From Ashinkailepas kermadecensis (lineage: Eukaryota; Arthropoda; Thecostraca; Neolepadidae): a DNA stretch of 64,000 nucleotides. The stretch spans positions 434,001-498,000 of the forward strand of contig JAOTOM010005128.1 in assembly GCA_034440615.1 (NCBI GenBank), given 5' to 3'. The notes under the pieces were generated by a model. The model saw only the letters and a list, made by a program, of their open reading frames with translations. It searched no databases and was not told where the DNA came from. A program made the translations under genes and the position numbers. The stretch's first letter is position 1, and each line of letters opens with the position of its first letter. Positions 23,130-33,969 of this stretch are shown one piece after another.

Positions 23130-23642
23130 CTCCCTGTCTGTATAGGGGACTCAAGAGTGAGGTATATGGACCGTACTTTTTGTAGCAGGAACCCCAACAA
23201 ACGGACTCGTGTTTGCTACCCAGCGGCCCAGGTAAAGGATGTTGGTGATAGGATAGAAGGAGTGATGAAGGGTAGTGGAGAGAGCACAACAGTAATTGTG
23301 CAGGTTGGTGTAAATGATGTAGGAAAAGCAAAAACAGAGAAAACAATACAAGAGTATAGGGCTTTGATAGGTAGGTTAGCTGTGAGTAGGAAACGAGGAA
23401 TGGTAACATCCATCCTCCCTATGGTTAACGCAAGCATAGAGTGGTACTCGAGGGCCATTGGGCTGAATACCAGGGTGGCCAAGATTTGTAAGGGACTTGG
23501 GGTGGGGTTCTTAGATTTGTGGGGGGATTTCTGGGGGAGGACTGAAATGTTTGCATTAGATGGGTTACATTTGAGCAAGAGAGGAGTTGAATTGCTCAGC
23601 AATAGGTATGAGGAGGCTCTCATTAGGAAACAGGGAAACTAG
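23130..23642 (+). pseudogene. CR1 ORF1 fragment, SGNH/GDSL esterase domain
   Basis: The frame is open from 23001 to 23642 (213 codons), but the recognisable domain starts around residue 44. The SGNH landmarks are present: IGDSR with the GDS nucleophile motif at residues 49-51, VQVGVND with the GxND block at 103-106, and DGLH at 187-190 supplying the catalytic Asp and His. In CR1 ORF1 proteins this esterase lies at the C-terminus and is thought to act on lipids or membranes; the exact role in retrotransposition is unsettled. The N-terminal part of ORF1 (often zinc finger or coiled coil) is missing here, and residues 1-40 look like unrelated sequence. The domain itself has no stop or frameshift. 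It is followed closely by ORF2 in the usual CR1 order. Confidence 0.75.
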
Positions 23643-23689
23643 GCAGGTCATGGGGGGAAGTAGCTGATAGAGAGAGAAGTCTTGCAAAC

Positions 23690-26606
23690 ACCTCACAGTC
23701 AGCAAATAGGGGTAGCAGTAGATCAAGGGGGCAGAGTGGTAGCTCATCCAGAGATGATAGAGCTACTCAACATGAAAAAGCCAAAGAGGGTTATGGAACT
23801 TTTGTTAAGTGTATGATGCTTAATGCTCAGAGCATTCGATCCAAATTTGATGAGTTCAAGTGTTATGTTGCTGAGGAGAACCAGATATTGTTTGCATTAC
23901 TGAGGCATGGGTCAGTGAGGGATATTTTGTGGATAACTTGCAGGACTATGAGATCCAGGGATACAATATGTTTTCATGCAATAGGGGTCCAGCAGTGAAA
24001 GGGGGTGGTGTAATGCTCTATGTGAATAGCTTATGCAGTTCCCAGAAAGTAGCAGATAGGGTAAAAAATGTGTCTGTGGAGTCCATTTGGCTTGATGTTG
24101 CTGTGGGAAGAGGAAACAGCAATAAACTGAGGATTGGAGCTTTGTATCGATCAGGAACCTTGCCACATTCTCAGCAACTGGAGCTCGATAAGGTGATTTG
24201 TGAGGAAATCAGTAGAAACTTTCAGAGGAAATACCTTATTCTTGGTGACTTTAATCTAAAAGGATATGAAAATGTTGGTGTTGGCTCCCCATCATGTAAA
24301 CTGTTTAGGAAATGCCTTGAAGAGGCAGTTCTTACACCAGTTTGTAATGGAACCAACCAGGCAGGGCTCATTCTTGGACCTTGTCTTCTCAAATTCAAGT
24401 GATTTAGTTCAAGACTTGACTGTAGGAGAAACTCTGGGAAGAAGTGAGATTTAAGGTACAAATAGCAGGGACAATCAAGGATAACTTGGCAAAGATTCCA
24501 AATTTTAACAGGGCAGCCTTTGACTCCATGAGAGAGGCTTTAAGTGCCATAAAATTGGAAGAATAATTTTTGATTTAAATGCCTGAAATGTGGGAAAAGT
24601 TCAAATCTTACTTGAGGGAAATTCAGATTAGACATGTCCCCCCAAAAGCAAAGGCGCAAAAGAAGGGTAGGAAAGCCAGCATGGCTTACACCAGATCTGA
24701 GGAGATCAATTAAGGCTAAGAAAGATGCATTTAGAGTACTTAAGGAAGCTTCAAATATCGTAAATCTAAGGTCGTATCAAAAAGCTAGAGATGCTGTGAA
24801 GCAGAAAACCAGAGCAGCAAGGCGGGCAAAAGAATTGGATTTGGCTAGGAACTGTAATGGGGACAGTAAAAAGTTCTTTAGTTTCTACAAGCTAAGTAAA
24901 GTTTCAAGCACAATTGGTCCACTGGAAGTAAATGGGACTATATTGAGTGAGGATGGTGAGATGGTTGAGGAGCTGAGCAAGCAGTTTAAATCAGTGTTTA
25001 CAGTGGAGGATGTGACAAATTTTCCAACCGTGAACCACAGTTCAGTGACAGGTGATCAGATACACAATGTTGATTTCATTGATAGTGATGTTGTTTTCAA
25101 TTATATCAGAAAAATAAAGCCAAACAAGGCAGCAGGACCTGATGGAATTTATGCTAGGGTATTGCGGGAAGCTGAAAAGGAACTGGCAATTCCACTTAGT
25201 ATAATATTTTGTAGATCAGTTTCACAAAATGAAATTCCAACAGATTGGAAAAGGGCAAATGTTGTTCCTATTTTCAAGAAAGGAGAAAGAGGGAAAGTTG
25301 AAAATTATAGGCCAGTAAGCCTCACATCCCTAGTCTGCAAGGTACTCGAATCAATTATCAAAGATAGAATAGTTAGTTTTCTGGAAGGAAACAGATTGAT
25401 TCAAAATACTGAACATGGGTTTAGAAAAGGGAGATCGTGTCTCACAAATCTCTTGGACTTTTTAAATTTTGCTACAGAACAATTTGATCAGGGAAATCAG
25501 GTTGATGTAGCATATCTTGACTTTAGTAAGGCCTTTGACAAGATACCCCATAAACGGTTAATGATGCAGCTTCAGGTCCATGGCATTGCAGGTAGCATCC
25601 TAAAATGGATTGAGTTGTGGCTTTCAGATAGACAGCAGAGAGTGATGCTTAATGGTACAAAGTCATCATGGCAAAATGTTCTTAGTGGAATCCCTCAGGG
25701 GTCGGTACTGGGGCCACTGTTGTTCATTATATTTGTGAATAGCATTGAATGTGACCTAAGCAGTAAGGTTTTGAAATTTGCGGATGATTTGAAGATCTTT
25801 AGGGCAATAACAGGGCACAATGAGCAGGTTTTGCTGCAGAACGACTTAGACGAGCTTGTGAAGTGGTCCGAAAAATGGCAAATGAAGTAAATTTTGATAA
25901 GTGCAAAGTCATGCATGTAGGTAGGCAGCATATGAAGGCGCCATACTTGATGGATGGCCAAGTACTATCTGTGACTCAGCAGGAGAAGGACTTGGGTGTT
26001 ATTTTGAACACAAAATTGGGGGCATCAGAACAGACCAAAGAAGCCAGGAAGAAGGCACTAAGAATGCTTGGGGCGATACAGAGGAATGTGTCATACAAAA
26101 GTGAGGAGGTCATCAGGAAGCTTTACTGTGCATATGTCAGGCCACATTTGGAATACTGTGTCCAAGCTTGGTCCCCTAGTTATGAGAAATATTGTTGGCT
26201 TTTAGAGAGAGTACAAAAGAGGGCAACACAAATGGTTAATGGTATAGGCAACCTGGCATATTAGGAAAGATTGAAGAAATTGAATATGTTTTCACTTAGA
26301 TATAGAAGGCTGAGAGGAGATCTCATCGAGGTTTTTAAATTTGTTCATGGTCAGGAACATGGATATCTCAGGGAAATGTTTGAATTTAATAGAAATGATG
26401 CAATTAGAGGTCATCAATTCAAAATTAAAGTTAATCACAGCAGGACAAGGTTAAGACAGTCTTTCTTCACCAACAGGGTAGTAGAACACTGGAACCAGCT
26501 GCCAGGAACAATTGTCAGTAGCAACACACTGAACATCTTTAAAAACGGCATAGACAATCATTATAAGAATAGGGGGCTTGTTTGTCTGTATTCCAGGGAG
26601 GGTTGA
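23690..26606 (+). pseudogene. CR1 ORF2 (endonuclease + reverse transcriptase), broken
   Basis: Homologous throughout to copy 2. Endonuclease pieces: MMLNAQSI at 23813 and on, GGGVMLYV, and ILGDFN near 24240. Reverse transcriptase is in the longest open piece, 24634-25890 (418 codons): YRP about residues 225-227, LDFSKAFD about 295-302, PQGSVLGP about 354-361 and FADD (the polymerase YxDD-type box) about 382-385. The C-terminal segment continues at 25863-26264 and 26271-26606. Lesions relative to copy 2 are a 1-nt loss near 23880, a 2-nt loss near 24326, a 14-nt loss near 24446 that removes the SDH catalytic motif of the endonuclease, small indels at 24560-24640, a 1-nt loss at about 25887 giving an immediate stop, and a GAG-to-TAG change at 26262-26264. 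It cannot make a working enzyme. Confidence 0.9.
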
Positions 26607-26704
26607 TTGACAGATTTGGTGGGCAACTGGTTCAGTGTACAAAGTGCAACCAAGAAGGGCCCTTGTGGCTCATAGTTGCACTGATCTTTTATGTCTTTAT
26701 GTCT

Positions 26705-27544
26705 GTCGTAGGGACAGAACAGCGCTTTTCCGCGGTCATTCAATGGTATGTTATTGCGCGAGTCCTATGCCTTTATACCTTTACCGTCTGGCATTCCTGC
26801 TGTACCGATGGCTACTGTCATTGCTGGTCGTTGCAATAGAGAAAACATTGTATTGTGCAGCTGGCAACCAAAGCCGCAATGAAGTTGATCGTTCCAGCAC
26901 TAGAACGGAGGAAGGGAAAATCAAGTTTGCAATTTTGTTGTACACAACGCTAAACAATAGCTGTACAATACTTATAAAGGTAGTATATATTTAAGTAGAG
27001 GTAAGACAGGCAGGCGAGTCCACTCGTCGGACCCGCTGCGGGCCATAGTGGCATTAACCGCCCGGCGGACCCGTGGAGGTACCGTCGGACGAATCCATCC
27101 ACCCGATTGAGAGGTCGCCTGATGCAGAAACTGGGAAACTTGAAGAAGATGCATTATTTTACAGATGAGGTTGGACCCCACCAAAAAAATACCAATTAGG
27201 GTCAGGACCCAGAGACCCACACAGTGGTGACACCCGTGGTCCAATCCCATCGTATGCTTGGGTCTTCAACGTTTGGATACAACCCAAAAATCCAACCTCC
27301 GACCCGGTTCGGCATTTTGACGGGGGGAGGGAAGCAGCGGAGTGGATTGTGCATTGAGTGACGAGGAGAGTTAAGCCAAGGATTGCGTCTGATGAAGAGT
27401 CAAGCCATGACTCATACACAAACAACCAGTGTGTGCGATGAGCGTACACCAGATGAGCCCAGCCATCCGTCCAGTACCGCAGTAGCGAAAGTTGAAGTAG
27501 ATGTTGTAGTAGTTATGGAAGGAGCGGTCGAGTTGAAGTTGTGA
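26705..27544. other. Non-coding DNA
   Basis: No supported gene or repeat of this window's families. Short overlapping ORFs only. Confidence 0.5.
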
Positions 27545-27775
27545 CCGCTGAAGAAAGTCACATTGTGGGGAGGTAGATAGGGAAAGAGGGAGGGAGGGTG
27601 AGGAGAGCGGTGAGTGGAGAGGGGGAAGGGGGTAGGGGGTAGGGGATAGGGGAGAGGGAAGGGTGTGGGCAAGGGTAAAGGTGAGGGTAAGGGTAAGGGT
27701 AAGGGTTTGGTGACGGTGACGGTGACGGTGACGGTGACGGTGACGGTGACGGTGACGGTGACGGTGACGGTGACG

Positions 27776-27826
<51 letters not shown>

Positions 27827-28265
27827 ATGGTGATGGTGATGGTGATGGCGATGGCGATGGCGATGGCGATGGCGATGGCGATGGCGATGGCGATGGCGAT
27901 GGCGATGGCGATGGTGATGGTGATGGTGATGGTGATGGTGATGGTGATGGTGATGGTGATGGTGATGGTGATGGTGATGGTGATGGTGATGGTGATGGTG
28001 ATGGTGTGGTGATGGTGATGGTGTGGTGAGTGGGAGGGGAGGAGAGAGATGAGTGGATGGTCGTGGAGGGGAGGGGAGATGAGAGATGAGAGATGAGAGA
28101 TGAAATATGCAAGATGCAAGATGCAAGATGAAATATGAGAGATGAGAGATGAGAGCTGAGAGATGAGAGATGAGAGATGAGAGGAGAGAGGAGAAAGGAG
28201 ATATAAGAATGACAGAGGAGCCAGGAGAGAGGAGAGCTGAGAAGAGAGAGGGGAGGGAGGGAGGG
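27545..28265. repeat. Purine-rich tract with hexamer array and G-runs
   Basis: The + strand is almost free of cytosine over long parts of these 720 bp. It opens with G-run sequence (five or four Gs in successive runs at 27621-27652, a classic quadruplex pattern). It then passes through a hexamer array (27709-28010, listed separately) and ends with GAGAGATGA- and AAGATGC-type 7-8-bp repeats (28020-28265). Very long minus-strand frames (322, 235 and 329 codons) overlap each other and encode only His, Ser-Pro or Thr-Ile runs. They are repeat artefacts. Confidence 0.85.
27709..28010 (+). repeat. Hexanucleotide array in five homogeneous blocks
   Basis: Consecutive blocks are GGTGAC x11 (27709-27774), GGTGAG x8 (27775-27822), GGTGAT x4 (27823-27846), GGCGAT x11 (27847-27912) and GGTGAT x15 or more (27913 to about 28004). 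Each block differs from its neighbour by one base in the hexamer. The tract is preceded by a few GGGTAA units. Confidence 0.97.
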
Positions 28266-28568
28266 AGGGGGAGAGCGCTGTTGACGTTCATGGCCGAGGT
28301 CTTCGTGTTTGTTGAATGCCAAGAGAACTGCGAAGGCATTGAGTTCTAAAATAATGACATACCGCGGCCTGCTGCCGCCCATGATTGTATGCAAAACGCG
28401 ACCGTAAAGGCATTGCAATAGCGGACCGCAACGGTGAGAGTGGGTGTAATTTGGCTTTGGCCGCACTGGCAATGGCGCAGAGCAGCATGCGACTGCCTCG
28501 GTACCGGCACTTAGACGGTGCAGCAGCAACAACAACTGCCGCGGCAAATCATTTCACGGCTCTGTGAT
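28266..28568. other. Short unique spacer
   Basis: About 300 bp between the purine-rich tract and the 35-bp array. No feature supported. Confidence 0.4.
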
Positions 28569-29305
28569 GACGCCACTGATCCGGCCTGGTAGGGCGCCGA
28601 CTGGACGCCACTGATCCGGCATGGCAGGGCGCCGACTGGACGCCACTGATCCGGCCTGGCAGGGCGCCGACTGGACGCCACTGATCCGGCATGGCAGGCG
28701 CCGACTGGACGCCACTGATCCGGCCTGGTAGGGCGCCGACTGGACGCCACTGATCCGGCATGGCAGGGCGCCGACTGGACGCCACTGATCCGGCCTGGCA
28801 GGGCGCCGACTGGACGCCACTGATCCGGCCTGGCAGGGCGCCGACTGGACGCCACTGATCCGGCCTGGCAGGGCGCCGACTGAAGATGATGGTAGGGCGC
28901 CGACTGGACGCCACTGATCCGGCATGGCAGGGCGCCGACTGGACGCCACTGATCCGGCCTGGCAGGGCGCCGACTGGCGGACGCCACTGATCCGGCCTGG
29001 CAGGGCGCCGACTGGACGCCACTGATCCGGCCTGGTAGGGCGCCGACTGGACGCCACTGATCCGGCCTGGCAGGGCGCCGACTGGACGCCACTGATCCGG
29101 CATGACAGGGCGCCGACTGGACGCCACTGATCCGGCCTGGCAGGGCGCCGACTGGACGCCACTGATCCGGCCTGGCAGGGCGCCGACTGGACGCCACTGA
29201 TCCGGCATGACAGGTCGCCGACTGGACGCCACTGATCCGGCCTGGCAGGGCGCCGACTGGACGCCACTGATCCGGCATGACAGGTCGCCGACTGGACGCC
29301 ACCAC
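28569..29305. repeat. 35-bp tandem repeat, about 21 units
   Basis: The unit starts GACGCCACTGATCCGGC and continues with (C/A)TGGCAGGGCGCCGACTG. Starts are 28569, 28604 and so on. Variation is confined mostly to CCTGG/CATGG, GGCAGG/GGTAGG/GACAGG and one short unit near 28695. A 13-bp interruption (AAGATGATGGTAG) lies near 28882 and a 3-bp insertion near 28977. No minus-strand frame meets a stop, giving three overlapping ORFs of 264, 227 and 237 codons. As all frames are open, none is supported as coding. Confidence 0.95.
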
Positions 29306-31505
29306 GTCCAGTCCGCCCTGCCTACTTCCCCAAGGACGTTCCTACCGGTCCGCTGTGTGGATGTAGTCCACCACAGCCATTGGTGTCGCCGCGGGTTTTG
29401 TGTAGGAGTGCGTATGGGCTAGGAGGGCTCCGACGTCGATTCTTTCTATTCCATAGCTGTGATGTTAAATTTGCTAAGTAACTGGAGGAGGCGTCCGCCG
29501 TCCCTCGCTTTGGTGACACTCACGACCGCAAGTCATATACAGGATCGTCTAATCATACACTGGACTCACAGCAAACCAACCCTTGCTTACTTGAAATAAA
29601 GCTACCGTTGTTTACTTCAGTAAAACGCCGCAGCTTTCCACTATAATTCAATTTAAAAAAAACTGCATTCTCTTTGAAGGTCTGCATACTGTTATGTGCT
29701 TTACGAAGAATGTTTGGAATGTCAAAGCCCTGGAATTATCCATGGTACTTTCGCATGCAGAATTGACTATCAAACATTGGAGCTCTTCTCTTTGCAGCGT
29801 CAGTTTCCATGGCGACATTACGATATTCCAGCACGTTGTTTACACATTGGCTCTCATTGTCTGTCTCGATATTTCTGTAACACCGAGGCTGACAACGAAC
29901 AGAGGCTGTGGGTTGGAACCTGAGCTTTACACCATGCGATCACTCGAATCGATCTCACTAACGTGATGTGGATCAGAATGAATTCGACGTAGCAGCCCTG
30001 AGGCTCTGCTCACCAAAGTGGAGCTGTTGGGGATGTCACCAGCCTGATCAGCACACCAAGCAAACCGACCAAGTATGGCCCAGACTTTGGATTTCGCACT
30101 CGATCTTTGCAGTCGTTGGAAATCAGCCCTCTGTGGGCCATTCTGTACCACAAATGGTGGCAAGCTCATCATTGTCTCTCACAGTAGTAGAAATACGCAC
30201 GCAGAGCTACTATGGTAGCCTGCATCGATTTACGAGATGCATCACGCACAACATATTAATATGCAGTGCACAACACCACGCCCATATATTGTGCAGGAAT
30301 TGAGCTAAGCTGAAATGAATGCGAAACTTTCCTCAATAGCATATTAGAAAAAATGAGAAACTGTGGCTTCCAACAAGAAAACGCGAGGTAATACGCGACG
30401 TTATTAGATGAAGATGCACGGAAAATAATGATACTTACAACGTTGAACACAACTTGCAAGAATTATGCTGATAAAAACATACATCTACTTACCAAATTAT
30501 ATGTAAATAATTTAAATTCATACACAGATAACGCCACCCAATAGCAAAACAGTACACTGCAGACTCACAAGATTCATCATGTATTACGTCATTCCTTTAC
30601 AAGCTGATTATCGCATTATTGTAGCTGTTGCCATGTTGTCATCTTTTCAGCCATCCTTGTTTAATGGGGGTTATGTAAGGCTTTGTCAGTTGGTATTCAC
30701 TTCAATATATGATACTTTTTCGAGTTATTCACTGTGCATTGCAATCATTAAAGGTTACTTAATGCATTAGCTATGACAGGCGCATCAAAATTCACAGTAA
30801 TCACGAAATGAGCTAAAATAAGGAAGTGCCAACTGAAGGCAAAAGCGGTGTAGCTAACGATGGTAGGTGAGGCCATTTATATGGTTGGTTTTTATAGGAG
30901 ATTATGATGAGGTTGAAGACCCAATAATATTACACGTTGGACTTCTGAATCTGATACGTGTATGGCATGATGGTGCCACATTTCACAGATTATTGAGCAC
31001 AGAATGAATCAAACCTTGGTGGTTTTACTCATTTTGTTATCCCTAGATTGAGGATGACAATAGGCATTGCCTGGCGTTTTTAAGTATTGTTTTGTATCCG
31101 TTAGGTGTCAGAAACAATGGCAATGAGGACATCGTGCGATCTCAAGCTAAGGAATGAAAACTGGTAGGTTCTTGATGCCATTCAACAACTCTGGAATATG
31201 CGTCCGCGACAAGCGCGCCCAGATGGTCACTAATGTGTGCGCGAAGAATATACTTGCAATCTATGAGACACTTCATAACATATAATGCGAAGTGCATTTA
31301 TTAAGGTTAGCTTGCCTTCAGATATGAATTTAATTGTCACTTACACTGATATACTGCACATATTGTTACTTTGGGAATAATCTTCTGGAACTATATTTTT
31401 GGTATTCATTCACATTGTCCGCGGCTCGCCGCCGACTGCCCGCCACTACCATGGCCGGGTGCGGACTACTCCCTGAACGTTAATGGGCCCCAATGCAAAA
31501 GTTAT
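29306..31505. other. Non-coding, AT-rich, low-copy DNA
   Basis: No gene, array or recognisable element seen over about 2.2 kb. ORFs are at most 111 codons and have no recognised domain. Confidence 0.5.
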
Positions 31506-33262
31506 AGGCAGATTGTCAGGTCTGAAACTGTAGACAATGTGCCTGGCATGATTTCCGCCACTATTGGAGTTGAAGCCGACAGGTTCCCTCAAGTTATTCG
31601 AGGGAACCTCGAATAACTCGAGGGAATCTGAGATTCAATAATCTCGAATAATCTGATATTCAAGGTATCATCTTGAATTGCTCCCATGAAGTTTTAACCC
31701 CGTCATTTTTGCACTCAACTCCAGGACTTTTGTCCTAGTATTACCTTGTATTCATTTAAATCATATATCGGTTGTTTTACATAAGCGAATGAATTTACAA
31801 TGGTCTGAAATAAACCGGCATAAAATCAGTTGCCTTCTGATGTCATATTCGTCCATTTGTATAGATATCTAAACTTGTCATTTTCACATTTTGACATGAA
31901 GCTTTTCAGCATTATGCAGACTGGTATGGCTCGATACGCGTCAAGCGTCGACATATGCTGCCCAGAATACCCGTAGAGCCACCGAGCGGCGGCACGTCAA
32001 AAAGGAAAGATCCAGTCTTGATCAATACCAAGCAACATCGGCTCTGCCACGCCAAAGTTGTGTACGGGAAATTGATGGTTGTAGATGCATTCTTTCCAGT
32101 CAACTCTAATGAGCGCAATGCTCTTAAACAATATCGAGGGAACCTGTCGGCCTCGACTCCAATGGTGGCGGAGATCATGCCAGACACATTGCCAACAGTT
32201 GCAGGCAGACTTTCATGTCTGAAACTGTAGGCAATGTGCCTGGCATGATTTCCACCACCATTGGAGTTGAGGCCGACAGGCTCCCTCGATATTGTTTAAG
32301 AGCATTGCGCTCATGAGAGTTGAATGGAAAGAATGCATCTACAACCATTAATTTCCCGTACACAACTTTGGCGTGGCAGAGCCGATGTTGCTTGGTATTG
32401 ATCAAGACTGGATCTTTATTTTTGACGTGCCGCCGCTCGGTGGCTCTACGGGTATTCTGGGCAGCATATGTCGACGCTTGACGCGTATCGAGCCATACCA
32501 GTCTGCATAATGCCGGAAAGCTTAATGTCAAGATGTGAAAATGACAAGGTTAGATATCTGTAAAAATGGTCGATTATGGCATCAGAAGGCAGCTGATTCT
32601 ACACTGTAAAAAAAGATTAGCATCCCTTTGGTTCTATTTTAAATGTCAAATTCCAGCACCACAGGACTGCTTGAATTAAGCACCTTTCTGTAGTTGGCAT
32701 GGCATCGCAAAATTGCAAGTGCTAAATATAAGGATGGTGCATATATCTAGCACCTCTTTATTCGGCTATATTTAGTAGCATGGTACTTGAAATGAGCACC
32801 CATGGGGTGCATGCGCTTAAGCACCCCCAGGGTGCCAGTTTTTTATCACGCCAAAAACCAGCACCTCCTGGGTACGGTTCGCCTATGGTGCCAGCATATT
32901 TAGCACCCATTGGGTACTAAAACCGAAATTGGACTCCTTGATAGTAGCGTACGGGTGTTGCTGGCTTACGGTATTTATACGGACGGAGTACTTCTTTTGC
33001 TACATGCTAGCGTCCGATACCCATCTTAAATATTACAGCGAACAGGATGCTTACAGGCGATATACCCTTTTAATGCATTCGTATGCATCATTTTTTTACA
33101 GTGTATGCCGGTTTATTTCAGACCATTGGAAATTCATTCGCTAATGCAAAACATCCGATATATAATTTAAATCAATACAAGGTGATAATAGGACACAAGT
33201 CCTGAAATTGAATGCAACAATGACGGGGTTAAAACTGCATGGGAGCAATTCAAGATGATATC
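31506..33262. repeat. Long foldback (inverted repeat) with a partial third copy
   Basis: The left arm (about 31665-32204) matches the reverse complement of the right arm (about 32219-33262, excluding the 502-bp insertion at 32602-33103). The centre is a 6-base loop (TTTCAT at 32211-32216) between CAGAC and GTCTG. The arms are near 90-95 percent identical by eye. An extra direct partial copy of the central segment lies at 31506-31590, followed by a perfect 11-bp hairpin (31593-31617, GTTATTCGAGG/CCTCGAATAAC). Each arm carries the same short open frame (31955-32230 + and 32175-32531 -) with a shared stretch DPVLINTKQHRLCHAK. I do not recognise this protein. It may be a fold-back element or a head-to-head duplication. 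Confidence 0.85.
32602..33103. mobile_element. 502-bp TIR miniature element with TA target duplication
   Basis: The termini are inverted: CACTGTAAAAAAAGATTAG on the left and the complement of CACTGTAAAAAAATGATGC on the right. TA flanks both ends (32600-32601 and 33104-33105). The other arm of the surrounding foldback has the uninterrupted site with a single TA, which proves insertion and the TA duplication. No transposase frame exists. TA duplication and a short CAC..-type TIR fit a Tc1/mariner-superfamily MITE. The interior is rich in GCACC and GGTGC motifs. Confidence 0.85.
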
Positions 33263-33969
33263 AAAATGTAGCACATTCGATTTTCGTTTAGTTACGAACC
33301 CTGGAAATTGTCAGCACATCACACATCAGCCGTATGACGCATTTTATTACAAAAAGTTTAGTGGCCAATGACTCATTTCAATTTGAGGGCAAAGTGACAG
33401 TGTGGAATGATTTGATAATAAAACGAACTACACATTATAAGAGAGCCTGTTTAAATGTTATTCGAATTTGACCATTGGAAATTACTTGCACCTCCTGTAA
33501 AAACTAGCACCAGCAGGTGGGCGCCACCGGCAATATGTTCGCTCATGACGCCTAACGTCACGATGTTGTTGTTCATGCCATCCAATGCAGTGTCTTAATA
33601 ACAGGCTTATTTCAATTCATCTTCTGGGAACGAATGAGGTCTTCAAAGAGGTATGAATTGAGACGTGAATGGTACTACCTGAATTTAACGGTTAGACAAA
33701 ATTCATGGCGCTGTTTTATGTGTTTAAACAAACAACATTTATTATAAAACCGATCTTTTCACCGGGCATTTTGGCCGGTCCCCAACCGGGCTTGGTCCCA
33801 TCAGACCGACCAGTCCCGGGCTTCGGTCTCAATATTTTGGGTATTTGCCACCTCTAGTGAACAAGTATGAAAAGTGTTGGTGGGGGAACAATACATGGCT
33901 CCACCAAATGAATAGGGAACTGTATCCCTAGGGTCTCGGCTAACATTGCACATGATCACCAACTGACAA
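33263..33969. other. Non-coding DNA
   Basis: No gene supported. It runs from the foldback to the 59-bp array. Confidence 0.45.

Larger units (their letters stand above)
23090..26704 (+). mobile_element. CR1-type non-LTR retrotransposon, copy 1 (degraded)
   Basis: The order is that of CR1-clade elements: an ORF1 fragment with an esterase (SGNH) domain, then ORF2 with an APE-type endonuclease, reverse transcriptase and a conserved C-terminal segment, then a short 3' UTR. The 3' end is about 26704, where two octamers (TTTATGTC) follow a conserved GAAGGGCCCTTGTGGCTC block that also occurs near the end of copy 2 (60330s, complement). The left boundary is uncertain; homology to ORF1 starts near 23130. 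A full-length CR1 would have a longer ORF1 and a 5' UTR, so it is probably 5'-truncated. At least six small lesions make it non-functional. Confidence 0.9.

Noticed and set aside
27685..27712. GGGTAA repeats resembling telomere sequence
   Set aside because: The unit is GGGTAA, not TTAGGG or TTAGG, and there are only about four copies inside a larger simple repeat.
27371..28547. Minus-strand ORFs of 235-329 codons with His, Ser-Pro or Thr-Ile runs
   Set aside because: They are direct translations of hexamer and purine-rich repeats in different frames.
28511..29305. Three overlapping minus-strand ORFs of 227-264 codons
   Set aside because: The 35-bp unit has no stop in any minus frame, so all frames are open together; this says nothing about coding.
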